Part shown: positions 59,170 to 64,000 of the stretch, piece by piece | Layout of the letters: every line of letters starts with the position of its first letter | Numbering within the stretch: position 1 is the stretch's first letter | Source of the DNA: Symbiodinium sp. CCMP2592 | Lineage: Eukaryota; Sar; Dinophyceae; Suessiales; Symbiodiniaceae | Assembly (NCBI GenBank): GCA_905221615.1 | Contig: CAJNDT010005768.1 | Span: forward strand, 478,875-542,874 | Reading direction: 5' to 3' | DNA length: 64,000 nt | Translations under genes and position numbers: made by a program | Notes under the pieces: generated by a model | What the model was told of the DNA's origin: nothing | Database searches by the model: none | Seen by the model: the letters and a program-made list of their open reading frames with translations, nothing else

Positions 59170-59709
59170 GATCACGGCAGGCGCTACGCCATGCCTGCGA
59201 GGACCGGGAGCTGAGAGCAGAGATCGGGCACAGCATTCCATTTCAGGGGAAACCTGCAGGATCTTCGCCACAGTCGCAGCTTCGTGCCAAAGTCCAAGCT
59301 TCATACGTGTGTCGTGTCCTACAGTGGCATGTCAATACCTACTAATAAGATGTGAAAACGGCATGTTCATGTGCAGCCAGGCTCTCGGCTGTTCGCTGCA
59401 ACGGGACGGCTTTAGCTTATGCAGGCAGACAGCTCATCCTAAATCGGTCCGAAATGGACATGTGTCGTGAGCCGACTAGTTTCGATGCGGCTCTGACCGA
59501 AAGGCAACGAGTTTCGAAGCGATCGCGAGATCGTGCTTGCTGCAGTGCGAAGGCCACTTGTCTGCACTTCCATCCCCATCCGATCGCACGCAGTGCAATT
59601 GAAATGCAGGGACGGGGTGGCGCTGGCCTATGCCTCGGAAGAGCTCCGTGGGGACCCAGAGGTTCTGGCAGCAGCGGCCACGGAGCTCAGTGATACGGAA
59701 ATGACATGA
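59170..59709 (+). CDS. DUF4116 exons, including one intact pair
   Basis: Reads ALRHACEDRELRAE (about 59181), AVRCNGTALAYAGRQLILNR (59388-59447) and, in one frame at 59502-59706, GNEFRSDREIVLAAVRR and DGVALAYASEELRGDPEVLA, ending at TGA 59706-59708. The last is the clearest unit in the 3' part. Confidence 0.55.
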
Positions 59710-59754
59710 ACACATGGACATGAGCTTAAGACGCTCTCTATGCCTCTGTCCCAT

Positions 59755-60000
59755 CAGGCTGCTAGCGATGCCTCGTCCTTGCAGTACGCCTCTGGGATCC
59801 GACCAGAGTGTGTGGCCAAGACAAGCTCCCTTTGTGTGCAATGTCAAAGTCACAACCGGAAGCTCCAGTGTGCCAATGTGTGCAACGACCTACATCTGCA
59901 GCATCTGCCCAGGGTGAGTGTGCCTGGATCTGCGCTGCGACATATCGGAGAGCAGTTGCAGCGATTTGTCTCACCAGTCGGGGGTCAACCACCTCCGTAA
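59755..60000 (+). CDS. Last DUF4116-like fragments
   Basis: Reads SDASSLQYASGIRPE (about 59767) and GSALRHIGEQLQR (about 59930), then a stop at 59998. These mark the 3' limit of recognisable repeats. Confidence 0.4.
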   Translation, partial: QAASDASSLQYASGIRPECVAKTSSLCVQCQSHNRKLQCANVCNDLHLQHLPRVSVPGSALRHIGEQLQRFVSPVGGQPPP

Positions 60001-60530
60001 CGGTTCCCAATCGTCCATGCCGACATGCAGCCCAGCTGCGAAAACGCGGAGGTTTCTCGAGTAGTGGCTTGAAGTCAAAATGCGCGTGTGACGATGCGAC
60101 AGATTGTTTGTTGTGGTGGCCAAGCTTTGCTTCAAGGGTGCATGGTACTACATAGCACTGCTACAGCTGTCTCTGGCTCTCGCATACACATCGCATACGT
60201 TGCTGTTGCGTTTGCAAGCTTGCAAGCTTGTTCATTTGGAGTGTTTCATACCCGAAGCCCGAAGCCCTGAACCCAATGTCCCTTACGGATCATGACTGCG
60301 ACCGCATGATTTTGTGAAGTATGTGTTGTGCCACCGTGTACTGTGGCAAAAAGTGGAGAGATTTGCGATACTGGCAAGCAAATCATGGACGCCACGCGAG
60401 ATGCAGTATCAGCCGGCCGCTAAGTGTGGCCTTGACACTACCATTCAGTGCCTTAGACTGGCACGAGTTCACAGAATGCGTTCTGGGCCTTGCCCAACCT
60501 AGGAGAAACAGCTCGATGAGGCTTGACCAT
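60001..60530. other. Unassigned stretch
   Basis: Short frames only. Could be the 3' untranslated region of the DUF4116 gene and flanking DNA. Confidence 0.3.
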
Positions 60531-60535
60531 CCGAG

Positions 60536-60904
60536 ATGAAGTTGCCCAAGTGCAGTCGTACTGTAGTGCTCTTGCAACAGGCCGTTGTACCTGGGTGGCA
60601 TCGCTATGTGGCAGGATTCCTGACCGCGCACAGACCCTGGAGACTTCCGCTTCAGCTTTTCGCTTCCGGGCTTTTGGGCTCAGAGTACGAAGCAGCTGCT
60701 CTGAGGTTGACTGCTTGGGATTCAGCTGCCGAGTTCACAGAAGAAGACGAGGTTGGAACAAAAGTAGACCTCACGGCCGTGCTTGCCGAGGCTCTGTATG
60801 TGTTGCTGGCCAGTTGGCCGTACACATGCGATGCCTCCCTGCGCCTCAAGGTCTGCTTGGCCGTTGTAGAACAAGCAAGGCTATTGGGTATGCTCCGCAA
60901 CTGA
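60536..60904 (+). CDS. Coding candidate, helical, unrecognised
   Basis: ATG 60537 opens MKLPKCSRTVVLLQQAVVPG, then LPLQLFASGLLGSEYEAAAL, FTEEDEVGTKVDLTAVLAEA and LKVCLAVVEQARLLGMLRN to a stop at 60902. A compact all-alpha protein or domain of about 122 residues. No DUF4116 pattern. A second plus frame overlaps and is less convincing. Confidence 0.45.
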   Translation: MKLPKCSRTVVLLQQAVVPGWHRYVAGFLTAHRPWRLPLQLFASGLLGSEYEAAALRLTAWDSAAEFTEEDEVGTKVDLTAVLAEALYVLLASWPYTCDASLRLKVCLAVVEQARLLGMLRN

Positions 60905-61640
60905 AAAGGTCTGGTTGTGCGGATGGCTTGTGCTTGGTTGGCCCAGCACCATGATCCTGGCAGGGGTCACGGTTTCTGCAGCCTTGAAGCACTGGGAGCA
61001 GCCGCCATTGCATTGTGGCGTCCAAGGCGTCGGTAGGGCGAAGGAATTTCCGTGCTTCGATCTGTTTGGAGTCCTGCGCTTACTCAGCTTCTGCGGCATC
61101 GTGCTTTGAGTCGCATCCATTCCATGTGCTTGGAGTCAGAACACAGCAAAGCCAGCAAAGCCTACCTCTCGAACAGCTTTAATCGTCCCCTCGCGGCTGG
61201 AGTGCATCCTGGGAGTTACCGGGCATCTACAACCCCCGGTTTTGCTTCCTAATGCCCAAAGGAGTCAGTATAATTAACCACGAACTGTATCAGATGGGTT
61301 GATCAGCTAGCTCTCTCACGCGGGCTGGGGGCATGATGTCGTGAGCCGTAAGCACCGACTATGCGACCGGCCTGATAGCGTTTGAGGCAGCAGGTCGTAT
61401 GCAGATGTACTAAGTTTGGTAGGAGGTTTTAGCCAGTCGGGCCCCACAAGCGTCGAAAACACTTTCAACAAGCGGGATCAGGTGCTTCTGGGTGCGCTAG
61501 AGGTGATTCGGCTCGCGCTGTGATCAGCATGCTTGTTTGAAAAGATGTGCCAAGATTTGCTGGAATCTGTGTCGAGAAGTCATCAAGATCACGATGAGAC
61601 TTGACCCAAACAGGATATACACATCGAGCTTGAAGGTGAG
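60905..61640. other. Gap between opposing coding regions
   Basis: Holds only short frames. Plus-strand coding lies to the left and minus-strand to the right, so this would be a convergent junction. No repeat or RNA gene seen. Confidence 0.35.
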
Positions 61641-61646
61641 TTTGGA

Positions 61647-62183
61647 CTATTGATTCAACGGATCAGGGTCCAAACGGTGAGTTCGCATCACAGCTGAACT
61701 GGAAATCTCCGCGCTGGCATCCAAAAGAGAAACACGCGCGTGTATTTCGGCATGCAGGACAGCGTTCTTGAGGCCTAGCAACACCCAGGCCTCATCTCCT
61801 ATGCTTGCTTCCTCCCAAAGTTCTTTTTTTCGGTCGAATGCCAGATTTGCACCTCTTGGTGAACTTCGAGTCCTGCAACAATAGTGTAGATTGTTGCCGC
61901 TGATGATCACTGAGTGTAGACTTGTAGACACCACTTCCGATAACAAGGTTTTGAGTTTGAACACGTCGCAGCTCGATATGCAACGCCAGGGCTCTTGAAA
62001 CTGCCGTACGGCCGGGTCCACAAGTTTGGAAGATAGTACATAAGAGCTGTGTGTTGTGGTGCCTGCCTGCTGGGCTTTAGCCGCCTCGGCAATCTCGTTA
62101 TCCAACTCATCTGCTGCCGCTGTCGTGCCCATGCCAAGTCGAGTTGCTGCTGTAACAGAAACATGCATAGTCTGTTTCCCCAT
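61647..62183 (-). CDS. Minus-strand coding remnant, 3' part
   Basis: The minus frame reads QTMHVSVTAATRLGMGTTAA then ADELDNEIAEAAKAQQAGTT near its start and ENLHYCC-like and ELWEEASIGDEAWVLLGLKN segments later, ending at 61647. It continues the sense of the next minus frame upstream, but in another phase. Probably a decayed gene or mobile-element remnant. Confidence 0.4.
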   Translation of the reverse strand: MGKQTMHVSVTAATRLGMGTTAAADELDNEIAEAAKAQQAGTTTHSSYVLSSKLVDPAVRQFQEPWRCISSCDVFKLKTLLSEVVSTSLHSVIISGNNLHYCCRTRSSPRGANLAFDRKKELWEEASIGDEAWVLLGLKNAVLHAEIHARVSLLDASAEISSSAVMRTHRLDPDPLNQ

Positions 62184-62392
62184 TGTCGAACCATGGCTTG
62201 TGCTTCACGCACATCTTTCTGTGCTTGCGCTGTTTGATCAACTCTCGGCTTGAATTGCTGCATGAAGTTCCCTGCGTTGGTGCGGAACTGACCGCTGGGA
62301 GCTTGCCAAATTTGAGGCGGCAGTTCAACTGATTCATCCTCTGGGTTGCTTTCGTCTTGCAGCGTTGGTCGCGGGGTGATGATTGATGCCAT
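62180..62392 (-). CDS. Minus-strand coding remnant, middle part
   Basis: Reads MASIITPRPTLQDESNPEDE, then QIWQAPSGQFRTNAGNFMQQ and DQTAQAQKDVREAQAMVRQW. Gln-rich, helical. It should continue into the previous entry after a frame change near 62180. No family recognised. Confidence 0.45.
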
Positions 62393-62399
62393 CTCGTGT

Positions 62400-62778
62400 T
62401 TGGACTGGTCGTAGGAGTTGCATGCTCTTGTTGGTGACCGATTCCTTTGCCGTCATAGTTTTCACCGTCGGTTCACCGAATTGGCGATTCTGCTTGCCCT
62501 CGCCTTTCTGGGTGCGGACTGACTGTGTAGGAGGCCATGATAATGTTTCGTACAGCAACAGGCCGCGTGCGGTGTAGCCAATTGATCCACCGGCAGTCCC
62601 CGCAAAAGGCACAGGATACGTACTTGTTGTGTCCCGCGTAGTCCGCAGCTGCGTGATTTATTGGGTTCGTTGGATGCCAACGATTGCTTTGCATCTCATT
62701 TCCAAGGTTGGCTTTGTGCGCCTGCGGGTTTGCCTGGTTGATGTTTGGCAGCGTTGAATGCTGGGAAGCAGAGGACAA
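62400..62778 (-). CDS. Minus-strand coding remnant, 5' part
   Basis: One frame (62473-62778) reads QANPQAHKANLGNEMQSNRW then HPTNPINHAAADYAGHNKYV, Asn/His/Gln-rich. A second (62334-62612) reads SVRTQKGEGKQNRQFGEPTV then KTMTAKESVTNKSMQLLRP. Four phase changes within 1.1 kb without splice sites suggest a pseudogene. I do not recognise the family. Confidence 0.4.
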
Positions 62779-62898
62779 TGATCCAACATGCTAAAGAGAG
62801 ATGCGAAAGCTTTCGAAACTACCCTATTGCACACATCAAGCTTCTTTCCTTGACAGGATTGTGCCGATCAAGCCCCGCTTCTGCGATTGCCCAAGAAC

Positions 62899-63156
62899 CT
62901 ATGGGGGTGTCAAGCCACATGAGAAAGAATCTGCATCTCTGAGGTTCTGGTTCGTGTTCGTGACAACAATACTGGCCCAACCCCTTGACAGAACTGCAGC
63001 TTCAAAAATGTCAACAGATCGGGTAATTTCTGCCAGCCTGGATCGGCAAAGGTTTGGGCGACACTTATTCTGACGATGTTCTGTGCAACTGCCGCGATTG
63101 TGGACAATTCCTTTGCTAATCCGTGGTGCTGGTTGCTCGCCAGGCCTCGTTGTCAC
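62899..63156 (-). CDS. Minus-strand coding candidate
   Basis: Reads CRSRLAEITRSVDIFEAAVL then SRGWASIVVTNTNQNLRDAD and stops at 62899. A plus frame of similar length overlaps. It lies upstream of the minus remnant above and may be part of the same gene. Confidence 0.35.
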   Translation of the reverse strand: MTTRPGEQPAPRISKGIVHNRGSCTEHRQNKCRPNLCRSRLAEITRSVDIFEAAVLSRGWASIVVTNTNQNLRDADSFSCGLTPP

Positions 63157-63329
63157 AACAGTGCTGGTCGTGCTCCTGAAGTAAAGGAAATATCTCGGCC
63201 GATCTGGGGCCGATTCTAGACGAAGAATTCGAGAAATCTGACACGAGAGATGGCAGTATTACGAAAGCCTGCATGGATCCCTGCATGGATCGTCTCACCT
63301 TTAGGCGGGAAGATGCGAGGGGAATATAG

Positions 63330-63960
63330 CTCGTTGCGAATCTATCAAAAATATGGAAAATATTACATTTGATATTCTATGCACAATTCTCACGACTCAA
63401 AGGTATATGATATCATAGAATTTATGTTTCTTTATTTTCTTACCTTCAATAATATTCTATAATAGATTAATTAAATAGGCCTATATTATGATCTCATTGA
63501 TTTGATTCAAATTTTAAATAAGCTCGAGATTAAATATTCTTTTCTTGCTCAAACTAGACTATTATTTCGAATAAGAGTTTTAATGATATTATTAGTAAAA
63601 GTATTATGTTTATAATTGATAGAATAGAATAATATTCTCTTGTAAAGTGGCGTGGTATTGCTTATATTAATAGTTCTATCGATTTTAGGATGAAATTTTG
63701 CGATAATGAAATAGATTTTAGGAGATATGACAATAAAATTAAGTAGATTTCTTGTAGCTGGTCTAATGCATTCTTGGTCTGATTATCGTTGCTAGCCTCT
63801 TATTATTTTAATACTATCAATATTTGAATAGGAAGGTACTATATAAAAATTTCTTATAAAGCAATAAGCAATAATTGAATTAATATCTGTATGAATGCTG
63901 CGTAGGTATATATAGATAGTATCAAAATTGGGAAATAATTATATCGTTATTTCTATTGGG
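63330..63960. other. Abrupt AT-rich block (about 20-30% GC)
   Basis: Composition falls suddenly near 63330 and recovers near 63955 at a GGGTTTAGGG word. Sample lines contain 11-17 G+C per 60 bases. No open frame longer than about 60 codons and no recognisable rRNA, tRNA or organelle gene. Candidates are an organelle-derived insert, a distinct repeat or foreign DNA; I cannot decide. Confidence 0.7.
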
Positions 63961-64000
63961 TTTAGGGTCTGATTCGTGGTTAGCTTGGTGTTTGGTTCTG

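Overview
The window reads as nuclear DNA of a dinoflagellate, most like a Symbiodiniaceae-type genome. I identify it from features seen in the sequence. Interstitial TTTAGGG/CCCTAAA tracts recur throughout. Genes are broken into many short exons, with GC-AG as well as GT-AG introns and acceptors of the AG|G type. DUF4116-type repeats form a long series. There is a 13-base match to the dinoflagellate spliced leader core, and nearly all recognisable exons point the same way. No bacterial operons, Shine-Dalgarno sites, tRNA, rRNA or CRISPR arrays were recognised. Most coding calls are exons or exon groups judged by frame, splice sites and protein-like composition, so boundaries are approximate unless splice sites are named.

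Layout. 0-2.4 kb: a possible exon, a hairpin repeat and a G-rich GGTAGGG minisatellite. 2.6-12.3 kb: plus-strand exon groups, including a gene start at 4274, a C3HC4 RING protein (8.3-8.7 kb) split by a GC-AG intron, a Cys-rich zinc-binding exon (9.5 kb) and an unrecognised multi-exon gene ending at 11944. 12.35-14.0 kb: a repeat island with a 60-bp tandem duplication, an 87-bp array built on a perfect 18-bp palindrome, a 108-bp hairpin element with 19-bp inverted ends, and CCCTAAA repeats. 14-20 kb: more plus-strand exons, two joined by a clear GT-AG intron at 17.33-17.46 kb. 20.08 kb: spliced-leader-like 13-mer. 20.8-22.3 kb: an intronless RING-IBR-RING (RBR) E3 ligase, the best complete gene of the window. 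24-29.4 kb: exons of a probable extracellular protein with a recurring AFDxN...D motif, plus a TATGTA microsatellite. 29.4-49 kb: a long plus-strand series of exon groups with an RS-rich protein, a CCCH zinc finger, a coiled-coil protein (41-43 kb) and several unrecognised genes. 50.37-60 kb: a ubiquitin-like domain joined to a very long series of DUF4116 repeats, interrupted by many 49-105 nt introns, mostly with GC donors. 60.5-60.9 kb: one more plus-strand open frame. 61.6-63.2 kb: minus-strand, frame-broken coding sequence, probably decayed. 63.33-63.96 kb: an abrupt block of about 20-30% GC of unknown origin.

How it works together. Three ubiquitin-related genes lie here (RING protein, RBR ligase, ubiquitin-like/DUF4116 protein), but they are far apart and nothing shows a shared pathway. 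The strongest unusual signal is the DUF4116 gene, where repeats are split again and again by short GC-AG introns placed after a Glu codon or within an Arg codon. The second is the set of short palindromic and hairpin elements.
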